A stretch of 64,000 nt of DNA from the NCBI GenBank assembly GCA_045531205.1, contig JAZSDN010000002.1, positions 10,943-74,942 on the forward strand. The letters are read 5' to 3'. The notes below the pieces were generated by a model. That model made no database searches. It had not been told where the DNA came from and worked only from the letters and a program-made list of their open reading frames with translations. How positions within the stretch are numbered: position 1 is the stretch's first letter; the number at the start of each line of letters is the position of its first letter. Below, in pieces: positions 32,820-40,953 of the stretch. A program made the position numbers and the translations under genes. The stretch is from JAZNQL01 sp045531205 (GTDB lineage Bacteria > Bacillota > Clostridia > UMGS1883 > UMGS1540).

Positions 32820-33815
32820 TTAAATATGACAATCAACAATGGTTATGTAATCATCATCACCTGCATTATCGAAAACATTCTTTTTATAGTTTTTGATAAA
32901 ATCGACAACCTGATTTTCTTCCGAGATAGAAACAGCCCACCAACCCATTTCACCTTTTGCAATCCAGTTACCGTTTTTGTCAATAACTGCGTAAGTGTTA
33001 AAAGTGGCTGTGCATTCTGCATAGGTTTCTTTGTCTTTGTATGTCTTTGTATAATAAGTGGGTTTATAATAGTTACTTTTAATTAGTTCTTTATCTGCGT
33101 CATTAAGGGGCGGCTGTTCTTCTACCACCAATTCCCAAAACCTTTTTGCTTCATCATAATTTTTTTGATAATCGGTAAACACCAAATCCTTAATTCTTGC
33201 AGAATCTACCTTTTTATAATCCCCAAGTGAAAAATACGGGTTTTCATTTCCCCAACCCCACGATTTCTCACCTATACCGCAATTTTCGCAAGTAACAGGG
33301 ACTTTGAGCATTCCAGCCCACCTGCCACCGACCTGATACCAGTCCCATTTTGCATTAGGATTTTCCCAATAGCCATAATCAAGGGTTTCGGGGTCTTTTT
33401 TTGCTTCGTGATAATCTTCAAGGTATTCTTCAAAAGTCGAATATATCTCTTTCCACGGTATTTCAACTTTTTCTGCACCAATCTCGGCAAGGTTTTTTTC
33501 TACTTTATATATGTTGTTTAAAAAGCTATGTGCTGTTTCTTTGCCCTTTAATCTTGCCTTTTCATACTCGGCTTCGGTTGTTTCTTCATATAAGCAATCA
33601 CTCCACGGATAAACAAGAGTTCCGTCTTTAAGTTTAACTCTTTCTGTTGTGCCTGTTTCATATTCGTCTTTATATTCTTTGCTCAAACTATGAAACTCCA
33701 TATACTCTCTCGGGCAATCACCCATATTATTTTCTTGAAATGGAGCAAGAGCCTTTTCAATTTTTTCTTTGGTCGGAATTCCCTCTGTAATAACCGCAAC
33801 TGTAAAATGTGACAT
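32820..33815 (-). CDS. Large conserved phage protein (MSHFTVAVI family)
   Basis: The start at MSHFTVAVITEGIPTKEKIE (33815) has GGAGG upstream; 331 residues. WDWYQVGGRWAGMLKVP in the middle and TYAVIDKNGNWIAKGEMGWW near the end mark a widespread phage family of unknown function that is found in phages of several phyla. The region between has a CENCG. It overlaps none of its neighbours. Confidence 0.65.
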   Translation of the reverse strand: MSHFTVAVITEGIPTKEKIEKALAPFQENNMGDCPREYMEFHSLSKEYKDEYETGTTERVKLKDGTLVYPWSDCLYEETTEAEYEKARLKGKETAHSFLNNIYKVEKNLAEIGAEKVEIPWKEIYSTFEEYLEDYHEAKKDPETLDYGYWENPNAKWDWYQVGGRWAGMLKVPVTCENCGIGEKSWGWGNENPYFSLGDYKKVDSARIKDLVFTDYQKNYDEAKRFWELVVEEQPPLNDADKELIKSNYYKPTYYTKTYKDKETYAECTATFNTYAVIDKNGNWIAKGEMGWWAVSISEENQVVDFIKNYKKNVFDNAGDDDYITIVDCHI

Positions 33816-33825
33816 ATAAACCTCC

Positions 33826-34539
33826 TTAAATATCACTCATTGATACAACACCGTCATTCACGGGGGGTGTTTCAACAACTGTCGGTTCGCCCTGCATAAT
33901 AACCGTTCTGTCATTTGTTACGGTATTTTCATTCGGCAGCTCAACACCCATTTCCTCGGCTTCGTACAGACCGCCCAAATCCTCAATAAAGGTTTCACGC
34001 AAAGCACGTACTTTTGCAACCTTTTCAACCATTGTTGCACCCTTGCCGCTCCAATTTGAATTGAGGTCGCCGTTTTTGGTTTTCTGTGCAACTTCATCAA
34101 ATGCAACTGAACAATATGTAGGGTGTTCCCAATTCTTGCGATAAACGATAGCCCAACCGCCGACAAGGTTTTCTTTTGATTTTAAATAGAATGTACCCCT
34201 GCGTTCGGTAATATCACCCGTTGCAATGTTTTCAACGATAACGCCGCTCTCCATTCCGTTGTATTCGGGATTGCGGATTGCTCTTTTCAAAACTGCGTCC
34301 TTACCGACAACAATCTGTGCAGGCTGATTTCCAAACTTAATGCAATAAACCTCTTTTAAGAAAGGGTTTAAACCTCTTACTTTGCAAAGCTCCGTAAAGA
34401 ATTTAAACTCCTGCATAGTAATAGGTGCGTCTGTGCCTACGATATAATCCTGTACGATTTTGGGAGATAATTTAATCTCGTTTCCGTCAACCTCAAAAAC
34501 TACTGACAATTCTTTCTTTTCCTGTGTTGCATTACTCAT
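33826..34539 (-). CDS. bet: RecT/Bet single-strand annealing protein
   Basis: The start is at MSNATQEKKELSVVFEVDGN (34539; GAGG upstream). 237 residues with the Bet pattern: EFKFFTELCKVRGLNPFLKE, VYCIKFGNQPAQIVVGKDAV, YRKNWEHPTYCSVAFDEVAQ and KVAKVRALRETFIEDLGGLY. It anneals complementary strands in phage recombination and replication restart. It is coupled to DUF1351 and a small gene upstream. Confidence 0.92.
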   Translation of the reverse strand: MSNATQEKKELSVVFEVDGNEIKLSPKIVQDYIVGTDAPITMQEFKFFTELCKVRGLNPFLKEVYCIKFGNQPAQIVVGKDAVLKRAIRNPEYNGMESGVIVENIATGDITERRGTFYLKSKENLVGGWAIVYRKNWEHPTYCSVAFDEVAQKTKNGDLNSNWSGKGATMVEKVAKVRALRETFIEDLGGLYEAEEMGVELPNENTVTNDRTVIMQGEPTVVETPPVNDGVVSMSDI

Positions 34540-34753
34540 TGTTTGTTTCCTCACTTTCTATGATTTCTACTGTTGCAATAACATTTTCAAGACACTTTAT
34601 TGTCTTTTTTGCCATTTCATAAGATTTTTTTCTTTTTGCTTCTAATTCAGTGTTTTGTGGGTGATAAGCACACTGTTCATATCGGCTCACACCCTCTTTG
34701 GCAGCTTCATACCAATATGTCAAAACATCAATCGGAATTTGAATATTACTCAT
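34532..34753 (-). CDS. Small hypothetical protein
   Basis: 73 residues from MSNIQIPIDVLTYWYEAAKE (34753). Helical, charged (AKRKKSYEMAKKTIKCLENV). It overlaps both DUF1351 and recT by eight bases, so the three are translationally coupled. Function unknown. Confidence 0.55.
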   Translation of the reverse strand: MSNIQIPIDVLTYWYEAAKEGVSRYEQCAYHPQNTELEAKRKKSYEMAKKTIKCLENVIATVEIIESEETNNE

Positions 34754-35579
34754 AATCATATCCACCGTTATTTAAAAATTCTTTTAATGCTCTCAATTTT
34801 GTTCGTGTACCCTTAACTGTGAAACGAAGTGTTAAAATTTCTTCTTCCTCAACGGGTGGTGCAATCGGTTCTGCGGTAGGCGGTGTCAGTGTTTCAACAA
34901 CCGTTTCAACCTTTTTTCTTGCTGCAATACAAGCTTCCTCTCTTGCCTTGCGTTCTTCTTCTTTGGCTTTGGCTTCCTCAATCGCCTTATGACGATTTGC
35001 AACGGTTGTTATCGCCGCCGACGCATTCAGGGTACGCTTATATTCAACAAGAATCTCTGTCTTGTGTTCCTGCGTATCAATCAGGGTTAAATCATCACAA
35101 ACACGGTCAATGAATGCCTTTGCTTTCTCTTTAAGGCTTTTTTTGCTTGCAGTTAGAGTTACATTGATATCGGCGTTTTCATAGGTTATAAAATCAATAT
35201 CCTTGCTTGCAAGGTATTCATCGAAATATGCCTTTATCTCTGCCGATTTTTCCTCTTTAAGCTGATTTTCAACGCTATTAATTTTTTTTGTTAAATCGCT
35301 TTTTGCTGTTCCAAATGGCTCGGTAATACATTCTTTGTACTTTTCGTCAAAAAGGTCATAAGGCAACATTATTGCTTTTTTTACCTCTATGCGTTTTTCT
35401 TCCCAATACGCAAATTCTTTATTAAGTTCAGCACGAATAGCCTTTATTTCCTTTACCGTATCTTCGGTACAAGCAAGGCTCATTGCATTCTTTACTCTTT
35501 CGGTAATATCCGCTTTGATTTCCTGTAATCGTTCCTCGATTTCGGGAAGCTGTTTTACAACAATAATTTCGTTATTCAT
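34746..35579 (-). CDS. DUF1351 protein
   Basis: The 277-residue protein has the N-terminal helical EIEERLQEIKADITERVKNA, then EIKAIRAELNKEFAYWEEKR, a long coiled coil and a C-terminal EILTLRFTVKGTRTKLRALK with FLNNGGYDYE. DUF1351 is regularly encoded with RecT/Bet and is thought to assist recombination. Its stop overlaps the next start. Confidence 0.82.
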   Translation of the reverse strand: MNNEIIVVKQLPEIEERLQEIKADITERVKNAMSLACTEDTVKEIKAIRAELNKEFAYWEEKRIEVKKAIMLPYDLFDEKYKECITEPFGTAKSDLTKKINSVENQLKEEKSAEIKAYFDEYLASKDIDFITYENADINVTLTASKKSLKEKAKAFIDRVCDDLTLIDTQEHKTEILVEYKRTLNASAAITTVANRHKAIEEAKAKEEERKAREEACIAARKKVETVVETLTPPTAEPIAPPVEEEEILTLRFTVKGTRTKLRALKEFLNNGGYDYE

Positions 35580-35760
35580 TTGGTACTCCTTTCATATCAG
35601 GTATAACAGGCTCTTTTATATCAAAAATTTCTTTGATAGCTTCAATCGGCAGATTATAAGAAACATTAAGAATTGCTTTCTCTAACAATCTCAATCTTTC
35701 CTCTGACGCAATCAGTTCCGTAAATCGCTCTTTGGTTATTACTATTGTTTCATTGCTCAT
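35572..35760 (-). CDS. Small hypothetical protein
   Basis: 62 residues beginning MSNETIVITKERFTELIASE, followed by ERLRLLEKAI, a short coiled coil seen in several phage small proteins. Overlaps DUF1351 by eight bases and the preceding small gene by eleven. Confidence 0.55.
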   Translation of the reverse strand: MSNETIVITKERFTELIASEERLRLLEKAILNVSYNLPIEAIKEIFDIKEPVIPDMKGVPNE

Positions 35761-35869
35761 TATTCATCTTCCTTTCGTTGTACTTGTTAACAAGGTACTC
35801 TATTAATCTCTGATTGTTTATGTACTCCTGCTCAACCAATTTAACTGTGATTTTTCGTCTGTTTCGCAT
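35750..35869 (-). CDS. Small basic hypothetical protein
   Basis: A 39-residue frame with GAGG before ATG (35869): MRNRRKITVKLVEQEYINNQ then RLIEYLVNKYNERKMN. It overlaps genes on both sides, as is usual in this operon. Function unknown. Confidence 0.45.
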   Translation of the reverse strand: MRNRRKITVKLVEQEYINNQRLIEYLVNKYNERKMNNEQ

Positions 35870-36140
35870 TGCTCAACCTCAATTCTTCAAACCATTTTTT
35901 GCATTCCTTGTCTTTAAAAAGTTTTTCATTGTAGGCTTTAAGGTCGGATTTCTGAATTACCAAAAGCAAATTTGGCGGTACACTAAAAACCTCTTGTAAC
36001 CTCTGCCAAAACTCAACCGTTCCCATTCGTTTGCCCTGCTCGACATAACCGTAAATCTGACGAGTAACACCTATCTTTTCGGCTATTTCTTCTTGTCGCA
36101 AACCCAAATCGGAACGAAATTGTCTTAATGCTGTTATCAT
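35841..36140 (-). CDS. XRE-family HTH regulator
   Basis: 99 residues from MITALRQFRSDLGLRQEEIA. The HTH is IAEKIGVTRQIYGYVEQGKR. The C-terminal part may mediate dimerisation. It lies in the promoter-proximal half of the early operon that starts near 37.8 kb and could act as an early regulator. Confidence 0.75.
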   Translation of the reverse strand: MITALRQFRSDLGLRQEEIAEKIGVTRQIYGYVEQGKRMGTVEFWQRLQEVFSVPPNLLLVIQKSDLKAYNEKLFKDKECKKWFEELRLSNAKQTKNHS

Positions 36141-36155
36141 TTTAAACACCCCCTT

Positions 36156-36344
36156 TCAATTAACCCTTAACGGGTGTATCAAATAGTTAATATCTTTTGA
36201 TTGATAAAGATAATCTGATACCTTAATAGGTTTGTCTGCCCTTGTTTCACAGAAATCATGAGCAGCAGCTAAACTCTTATATGCTTCGGCATTTATATGG
36301 CTACAACCACTTGCGTATAAAACGCTGACAGCATACACATACAT
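36156..36344 (-). CDS. Small hypothetical protein
   Basis: 62 residues from MYVYAVSVLYASGCSHINAE with AAAHDFCETRADKPIKVSDY. GGGGTG lies before the start. No family recognised. Confidence 0.5.
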   Translation of the reverse strand: MYVYAVSVLYASGCSHINAEAYKSLAAAHDFCETRADKPIKVSDYLYQSKDINYLIHPLRVN

Positions 36345-36351
36345 TTTTAAT

Positions 36352-36570
36352 TCACCCCTTATCACCTAATATGACAATTTCATCAACATCGGGAATTACA
36401 CTCAAAGTGCTGCCCGTGTCCCATTGAACAAGTATGTTTCCGATACCGTCTACGCCCATTACCGTACCCAATGTTCCATAAGGTGGAGCTTGTTCATCGT
36501 CCATTCGTTTCAACATTATTCTTGTTCCTTCGGGGTACTGCTCTTTAATAAACTTTACTTTTTCTCGCAT
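36352..36570 (-). CDS. DUF4314 protein
   Basis: 72 residues: YPEGTRIMLKRMDDEQAPPY then GTLGTVMGVDGIGNILVQWD and STLSVIPDVDEIVI. This is the SH3-like DUF4314, common in Firmicutes mobile elements. Function unknown. Confidence 0.8.
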   Translation of the reverse strand: MREKVKFIKEQYPEGTRIMLKRMDDEQAPPYGTLGTVMGVDGIGNILVQWDTGSTLSVIPDVDEIVILGDKG

Positions 36571-36637
36571 TTTTTATCGTTCCTTTCGATAATGTTTCAA
36601 AGTGTGTCATTAAGGGTAAAATAGTAGTTTTATGTTG

Positions 36638-36844
36638 TTATCGTGTATATACATTTGTAACGGAATATTCAAACTCTATATAAAGCCTAAAATCTTTTCC
36701 GCACTCGTTACAATGACAATCAACATAATAATGTCCGTTTCCGTCTGCCTTAAATTCAATTTCATCTGTGCTATACTCATAGCAATCATTATTTTTACAA
36801 TGTGGGCAAATCATTACATCATAAATAGTTTTATTGTTTTTCAT
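36638..36844 (-). CDS. Zinc-ribbon protein
   Basis: 68 residues from MKNNKTIYDVMICPHCKNND, with a second pair in YYVDCHCNECGKDF. One zinc ribbon spanning the protein. Function unknown. Confidence 0.6.
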   Translation of the reverse strand: MKNNKTIYDVMICPHCKNNDCYEYSTDEIEFKADGNGHYYVDCHCNECGKDFRLYIEFEYSVTNVYTR

Positions 36845-36882
36845 TATTAAATCCTCCACTTAAAATGTGATTTTTGTATTGC

Positions 36883-36910
36883 GGGCGGTTTTGCCGCCGC
36901 CCTCGGCTTT
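36883..36910 (-). repeat. GC-rich hairpin repeat, copy 1
   Basis: GGGCGGCGGC and GCCGCCC form a hairpin just after the stop of the gene at 36916-37308. A near-identical 28-base block occurs at 60879-60906, also just after a stop codon. There is no U-run, so processing or mRNA stabilisation is likelier than termination. Confidence 0.65.
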
Positions 36911-36915
36911 GGTTG

Positions 36916-37308
36916 TTAAAACACTCTAAATCTTACTTCGTTTGTTTCAAAATATATGTGCCCGTCATTTTCAAGATAATGTCTATACCACGGACTATAA
37001 TTAAGTTTTTTACGCCATTTTTTATACAAATAAAAGCTTTTTTTTCGATACCAACAAAAGGCTTGACGTCTTTCTGTTTCGTTCAATCTGTCAAATTCAT
37101 CTAAAAACTTTTTAATATATTCGTACATTAGTTCGCCGTTTTCTGCCTTATATTTCTCGTTACATTCTCGTTCAAAATCCATAGGGTTATAGTGAAAGTT
37201 GTAATCCTCAAAAAAAACGTGTAATGGATTATGTATAGAATATTGACATATCATAGCCGCTTTTTTTGCGGCAACAATAACAGGTGTATCGTTTTTGAAA
37301 ATCTTCAT
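36916..37308 (-). CDS. Hypothetical protein
   Basis: 130 residues, rich in Tyr, Lys and Phe (KFLDEFDRLNETERRQAFCW, YRKKSFYLYKKWRKKLNYSP). No known domain seen. It is the third gene from the early promoter and is followed by the repeat hairpin. Confidence 0.55.
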   Translation of the reverse strand: MKIFKNDTPVIVAAKKAAMICQYSIHNPLHVFFEDYNFHYNPMDFERECNEKYKAENGELMYEYIKKFLDEFDRLNETERRQAFCWYRKKSFYLYKKWRKKLNYSPWYRHYLENDGHIYFETNEVRFRVF

Positions 37309-37310
37309 TT

Positions 37311-37490
37311 TTACACCTCTCTTACATCTAAAACTTCATATCCGTCACCGTCATTGCGTGTTTCTTCGCTAAACAAACTTACAATGCGGTATTTTGCGGA
37401 ATTTTCGTCTTTTGCTTCAATTTCAAATGTAGCCTTTGTATACTTTTCTTTGTTTTTGTAAATCTGAATGGTTACTATGTAATTTTGCAT
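37311..37490 (-). CDS. Small hypothetical protein
   Basis: A 59-residue frame (ATG at 37490) ending two bases before the next start: MQNYIVTIQIYKNKEKYTKA then TFEIEAKDENSAKYRIVSLF. The beta-strand pattern with an EAKDENSA segment is typical of small early phage proteins. Function unknown. Confidence 0.55.
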   Translation of the reverse strand: MQNYIVTIQIYKNKEKYTKATFEIEAKDENSAKYRIVSLFSEETRNDGDGYEVLDVREV

Positions 37491-37494
37491 TTTC

Positions 37495-37752
37495 TTACAC
37501 CTCTTTCACTATATAACTATCAATATGCTTGAAACTTAAAGCTTTGTTTGCGTATGTGATTATATGATTTATTGCGGCAGCTTCTGTTTTAAAAACTCTA
37601 TCGCTTTTTCCGTCCTCGTCAACTATTACGCTGTCTTTTTTGTTGTAGCGGTAATCATCAACAAGCACTCTAAAGCCGTCAACCATAAATGCTTCTCTAA
37701 TTCTAAACTGTTTAACTTCTTCGCCGTTTTTCATTAAGACAATGTTTTTCAT
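37495..37752 (-). CDS. Hypothetical protein, first gene of the early operon
   Basis: 85 residues with VLVDDYRYNKKDSVIVDEDG and TEAAAINHIITYANKALSF. Its upstream sequence (CGAAAGGAAGTAAAACAATG) is shared with the first gene of another early operon at 61288. Function unknown. Confidence 0.6.
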   Translation of the reverse strand: MKNIVLMKNGEEVKQFRIREAFMVDGFRVLVDDYRYNKKDSVIVDEDGKSDRVFKTEAAAINHIITYANKALSFKHIDSYIVKEV

Positions 37753-37802
37753 TGTTTTACTTCCTTTCGTTTTGAGGTTTGTTCCTCTTGTTTACATATA
37801 TT

Positions 37803-37836
37803 ATTATACAGATTTTTATGTATAATTCTATTCGCA
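37803..37836 (-). promoter_or_regulatory. Early promoter with shared box and dyad
   Basis: On the minus strand TGCGAATAGAA (37836-37826) lies 16 bp upstream of TATAAT (37808-37803), which has a TG just upstream. The dyad ATTATAC-N10-GTATAAT spans 37803-37826. The same elements recur at 58.3 and 61.35 kb, and partly at 44.9 kb. Confidence 0.75.
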
Positions 37837-37937
37837 TTTTTCACAAAGTTTCATTAAAGATTTTGTGAATGTTTCACAATGCAACGAAATGTAAACAAAA
37901 TGACACATCAAAGGCATTTTTTAAAGGGCGTAAGCCC

Positions 37938-38150
37938 TCATAACATTTTAAATATGATATCTATGTAATGTTCCCATTGTTTATATGTAATAAGCCCAAA
38001 TTCAACGGCTAAATCTGCTGCTCCAAGTACCTTTGTTGCTAACATAACTTGTTTTGCTTTATCGTCAACTTTTTTTGCATATTCAATATCTTGCTCAATT
38101 CTGTTTTGAGCGGTCTGCCCTTTCTTGTTTGTTAAAGGCTTATGTTCCAT
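37938..38150 (-). CDS. Hypothetical protein divergent from the repressor
   Basis: 70 residues: basic N-terminus (MEHKPLTNKKGQTAQNRIEQ) and a helical body (EYAKKVDDKAKQVMLATKVL). It is the only minus-strand gene between the lysogeny block and the early promoter. It could be a lysogeny modulator or excisionase, but no HTH was recognised. Confidence 0.5.
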   Translation of the reverse strand: MEHKPLTNKKGQTAQNRIEQDIEYAKKVDDKAKQVMLATKVLGAADLAVEFGLITYKQWEHYIDIIFKML

Positions 38151-38370
38151 TGAAACACCTCGTTATCATTTTCAGATATTTGCTAACTTTCGATATCATT
38201 ATATTACAATAACAATTCTAAATCAATAGCAAAAAGCAACAAATGTTCGCATTTTGTTTTGTAAATGTTGCAAAATGTTTCACATCGTTATCATTGTGTG
38301 TTACTATGATTATGTTGTTACCTTGCCTCGGTACAACATTAAATTTTCAGAAAGGAGTGAATTATCTTCA
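38151..38370. promoter_or_regulatory. Divergent promoter and operator region of the lysogeny switch
   Basis: Towards the minus strand TTGATT-N17-TATAAT and towards the plus strand TTCACA-N17-TACTAT give face-away promoters. CGTTATCATT occurs twice (about 38161 and 38287) with a related CGATATCATT between, and AAATGTT-type repeats with GCA and TTTCACA cluster near 38243-38285. These are candidate operators of the repressor encoded from 38371. Confidence 0.55.
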
Positions 38371-38694
38371 ATGAATTCCATAGGTAGCAAACTTAAAACT
38401 TTAAGAAAGGGGCGTGGTTTAACCCAATTAGAATTAGCATACCGAATGAATTGGAGCAGAGCGACGATTTCTAATTATGAGTGCGGCAGGAGAGTTCCAC
38501 ATCTTGACGAATTAACAGCACTATGCCACTTTTTCGGTGTGTCAATGGACTATTGGGGAGTAGAAACAACAGACGAAAACTTTGAATTGTTGAGCCGTGC
38601 AAAGGCGGTATTCACCAATCAAGCAATTTCCAAAGAGGACAAAGCGAAGCTTTACAAAGAGATTATGAGAATTTATTTAGAGATTGAGGATTAA
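38371..38694 (+). CDS. XRE-family phage repressor
   Basis: The start at MNSIGSKLKTLRKGRGLTQL (38371) follows GGAG by 13 bases. 107 residues: an HTH (LAYRMNWSRATISNYECGRR) and a dimerising tail (SKEDKAKLYKEIMRIYLEIE). No RecA-type autocleavage domain is present. It begins the plus-strand lysogeny operon with the integrase, overlapping no gene; it is the likely maintenance repressor. Confidence 0.8.
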   Translation: MNSIGSKLKTLRKGRGLTQLELAYRMNWSRATISNYECGRRVPHLDELTALCHFFGVSMDYWGVETTDENFELLSRAKAVFTNQAISKEDKAKLYKEIMRIYLEIED

Positions 38695-38713
38695 ACATCA
38701 AAGGAGCGACGAA

Positions 38714-40321
38714 ATGGCAAGTCAGCGTAGAAAAATACAGAGAAACGGAACACAAATAAGGCGAGCGGTTGCTTATGCTCGGTTTTCTTCCAATAATCAG
38801 CGTGACGAAAGTATTGACGCTCAATTAAGGGCAATTCAAGACTATTGCGAAAGAAACGACATTAAACTTGTTGAAATTTACACCGATGAAGCACAATCCG
38901 CAACAACGGATAATCGTGACGATTTCCGAGTAATGATTGATGATATTCTAAAGGGTAAACACGATATTGAAGCCGTTTTGGTGCATAAATTCAACCGTTT
39001 TGCCCGTAACAAATATGATAGTGCTTTATATAAGAAGCGTTTGCGGGATATTGGTATTAAGGTTATATCCGTAACGCAACCGATTGACGATAGCCCCGAA
39101 GGTCGCATATTGGAAAGTCTTATTGAAGCAATGGACGAATATTATTCTGAAAACCTTGCTTTAGAAGTTAAAAAGGGTATGCTTGAAAATGCTTTAAAAG
39201 GCAAGCATACGGGCGGCGGTAAGCTGTTAGGGCTTTCTGTTGACGATGAAGGTTATTATTACCCCGATGATAGCGCACCGATTATTCATCGTATTTTTAA
39301 AGAATATGCGGACGGAGTTCCAAAAACGCAAATATGTGACCGCCTAAACCGTGAGGGTTACCGCAACCAATACGGCAGACCGTTTAGAGTTCGCACAATT
39401 ACCGATTTGTTGCAAAATGAAAAGTATGTTGGTAACTTCATTTATAACCACACACAGACAGAGATTATCCGATTAGAGGGTATAATTAAAAATCCGATAA
39501 TTGATGAAGAATTGTGGGATAGAGTGCAAAAGTTACGGCAAGACGCAGGCAAGCCGAAGCACCGAAAAAGAAAGTATTTAATGACGGGTAAAATGCGTTG
39601 CGGTATTTGCGGATTTACCTATTGCGGAAGTGGCGGCAAGAAGAAAAATAAAAATGGTGATGTTGCTGCATATTATAAATGTCAAGGAAAAGTAAAAAAT
39701 AAGAACGGTTGTACAAACCCGTCCTTAAACAAAGACTATTACGAAAAGCTTATAGTTGATACTATAACAGAATCCGTCCTAACAGACAATGCCATTAAGG
39801 AAATAGCGGTTAGTGTAATAAAACAGCTTGAAAAAGAAAGAAAAGCACCGCAAGTTTCAACGCCAAAATTAAAGAAACAACTTGACAAGGTGAAAGATAA
39901 GCAATCAAGGCTTATGGAGTTGTATCTTAACGGTGATATGGATAGAAAGGTGCTTGACGAAAAGAACGCTGCACTAAAAGAAGAAAGAAAACATCTTGAA
40001 GAACAAATTGAAAAGAATCTATATTTGGAGCAATCAAATATTTTTGATGTTCAGGATATAAAGGATATGATTTTAGACTTCCGTGAGGAATTAAAACATA
40101 ATCCTGACTTTGATTTTGCACAAGTCATATTCAACACATTTGTTGAAAGTATCATTGTTTACCCCGATACCCTTGAAGTTAATTTAAGGGTGGATTTTTC
40201 CACCCTCGGGGGTGATAAAAGGAAAAACAGGGGGGCAAGCCGCCCATTATCACCCCATAAGTTTAGCAAAACAGTTATTCGCAAGACACATCAACAAGGC
40301 TTAAACAGAAAGGGGCTATAA
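38714..40321 (+). CDS. int: Large serine integrase
   Basis: The start at MASQRRKIQRNGTQIRRAV (38714) has AAAGGAGCG upstream. 535 residues: catalytic domain with YARFSSNNQRDESIDAQ (nucleophile Ser) and FNRFARNKYDSALYKKRL, recombinase domain (LLGLSVDDEGYYYPDDSAPI), zinc ribbon (MRCGICGFTYCGSG...YYKCQ.....GCTNPS) and a coiled coil at about 370-440. It integrates the phage at an attB site; attP should lie nearby but was not identified. It ends one base before the next gene. Confidence 0.93.
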   Translation: MASQRRKIQRNGTQIRRAVAYARFSSNNQRDESIDAQLRAIQDYCERNDIKLVEIYTDEAQSATTDNRDDFRVMIDDILKGKHDIEAVLVHKFNRFARNKYDSALYKKRLRDIGIKVISVTQPIDDSPEGRILESLIEAMDEYYSENLALEVKKGMLENALKGKHTGGGKLLGLSVDDEGYYYPDDSAPIIHRIFKEYADGVPKTQICDRLNREGYRNQYGRPFRVRTITDLLQNEKYVGNFIYNHTQTEIIRLEGIIKNPIIDEELWDRVQKLRQDAGKPKHRKRKYLMTGKMRCGICGFTYCGSGGKKKNKNGDVAAYYKCQGKVKNKNGCTNPSLNKDYYEKLIVDTITESVLTDNAIKEIAVSVIKQLEKERKAPQVSTPKLKKQLDKVKDKQSRLMELYLNGDMDRKVLDEKNAALKEERKHLEEQIEKNLYLEQSNIFDVQDIKDMILDFREELKHNPDFDFAQVIFNTFVESIIVYPDTLEVNLRVDFSTLGGDKRKNRGASRPLSPHKFSKTVIRKTHQQGLNRKGL

Positions 40322-40322
40322 T

Positions 40323-40607
40323 ATGAGTGTTGTTATATATGTTCGACAAAATGAGGATATATCCCTCTATGAGCAATTTAATAAATGTGCCGAGTATGCC
40401 AAAAGATACGGATATTCTATTGAACACAAAGTTTTGGATTTTGAGGGCAACCAATTTTATGAAGCTATAAACAAGGTTATCGTGGAACACGATGTTTCCG
40501 CTTTGATAATTTATAGCAAGGATATGGTTTTTGATAAGAATGACGATTACTTGTTTTATAGAATCTATCTTGAAAAACTCGGCAAGAAGTTAATATCTTG
40601 TAATTAA
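40323..40607 (+). CDS. Degenerate serine-recombinase catalytic domain-like protein
   Basis: 94 residues. MSVVIYVRQNEDISLYEQFN, CAEYAKRYGYSIEHKVLDFE, VSALIIYSKD and RIYLEKLGKKLISCN follow the resolvase catalytic fold (Y.R.S..Q, C..YA...GY, A.I....D, ...G..l.s), but no Ser sits at the nucleophile position and there is no DNA-binding domain. It begins right after the integrase, so a partner or directionality role is possible. This is inference from pattern. Confidence 0.6.
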   Translation: MSVVIYVRQNEDISLYEQFNKCAEYAKRYGYSIEHKVLDFEGNQFYEAINKVIVEHDVSALIIYSKDMVFDKNDDYLFYRIYLEKLGKKLISCN

Positions 40608-40642
40608 AAAGCAAATTCGGTACAAAATGTTTCAAAAATCAA

Positions 40643-40684
40643 TTTGGTAGGGGCAAAAATGTCCCTACCAAAAACTGATATAAT
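40643..40684 (+). promoter_or_regulatory. Hairpin and extended -10 promoter
   Basis: TTTGGTAGGG and CCCTACCAAA form a perfect stem (40643-40672), followed within a few bases by TGATATAAT, an extended -10 element (TATAAT 40679-40684). It should drive the two small genes after it, with the hairpin as a possible terminator or operator. Confidence 0.5.
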
Positions 40685-40708
40685 ATCACTATCTAAAGGA
40701 GTGATAAA

Positions 40709-40942
40709 ATGCAAAGCGAAAAAGAGTTATTCAATCTTGCTAAAATGTATGTAATGTTAGAGGGTGAATTACAAAAATCGTTACCCGAATATGAATTAGA
40801 AGAAGTCAAAGAGAATATGGAAGAAATCAGAAACACCATTTTAGAAAAAGGTTACGATGTTGATAAGTTTGTACAATACCAACAAATGTACAAAGAAATG
40901 TCAATTGGAGAATATTTTGAATTTATCAAAACACTTGAATAG
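40709..40942 (+). CDS. Hypothetical helical protein
   Basis: 77 residues, acidic and helical (ELFNLAKMYVMLEGELQKSL, YQQMYKEMSIGEYFEFIKTL), with AAAGGAG upstream and a TAG stop. It lies between the two degenerate recombinase-like genes. No known family. Confidence 0.55.
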   Translation: MQSEKELFNLAKMYVMLEGELQKSLPEYELEEVKENMEEIRNTILEKGYDVDKFVQYQQMYKEMSIGEYFEFIKTLE

Positions 40943-40953
40943 GAGCTGTTATT

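Noticed and set aside
38714..40321. attP site next to the integrase.
   Set aside because: No distinctive inverted repeat with a core dinucleotide could be singled out without a host attB to compare.
40709..40942. Possible reassignment of TAG as a sense codon, as in some gut phages.
   Set aside because: This gene ends in TAG exactly at the expected position, before a ribosome site for the next gene.
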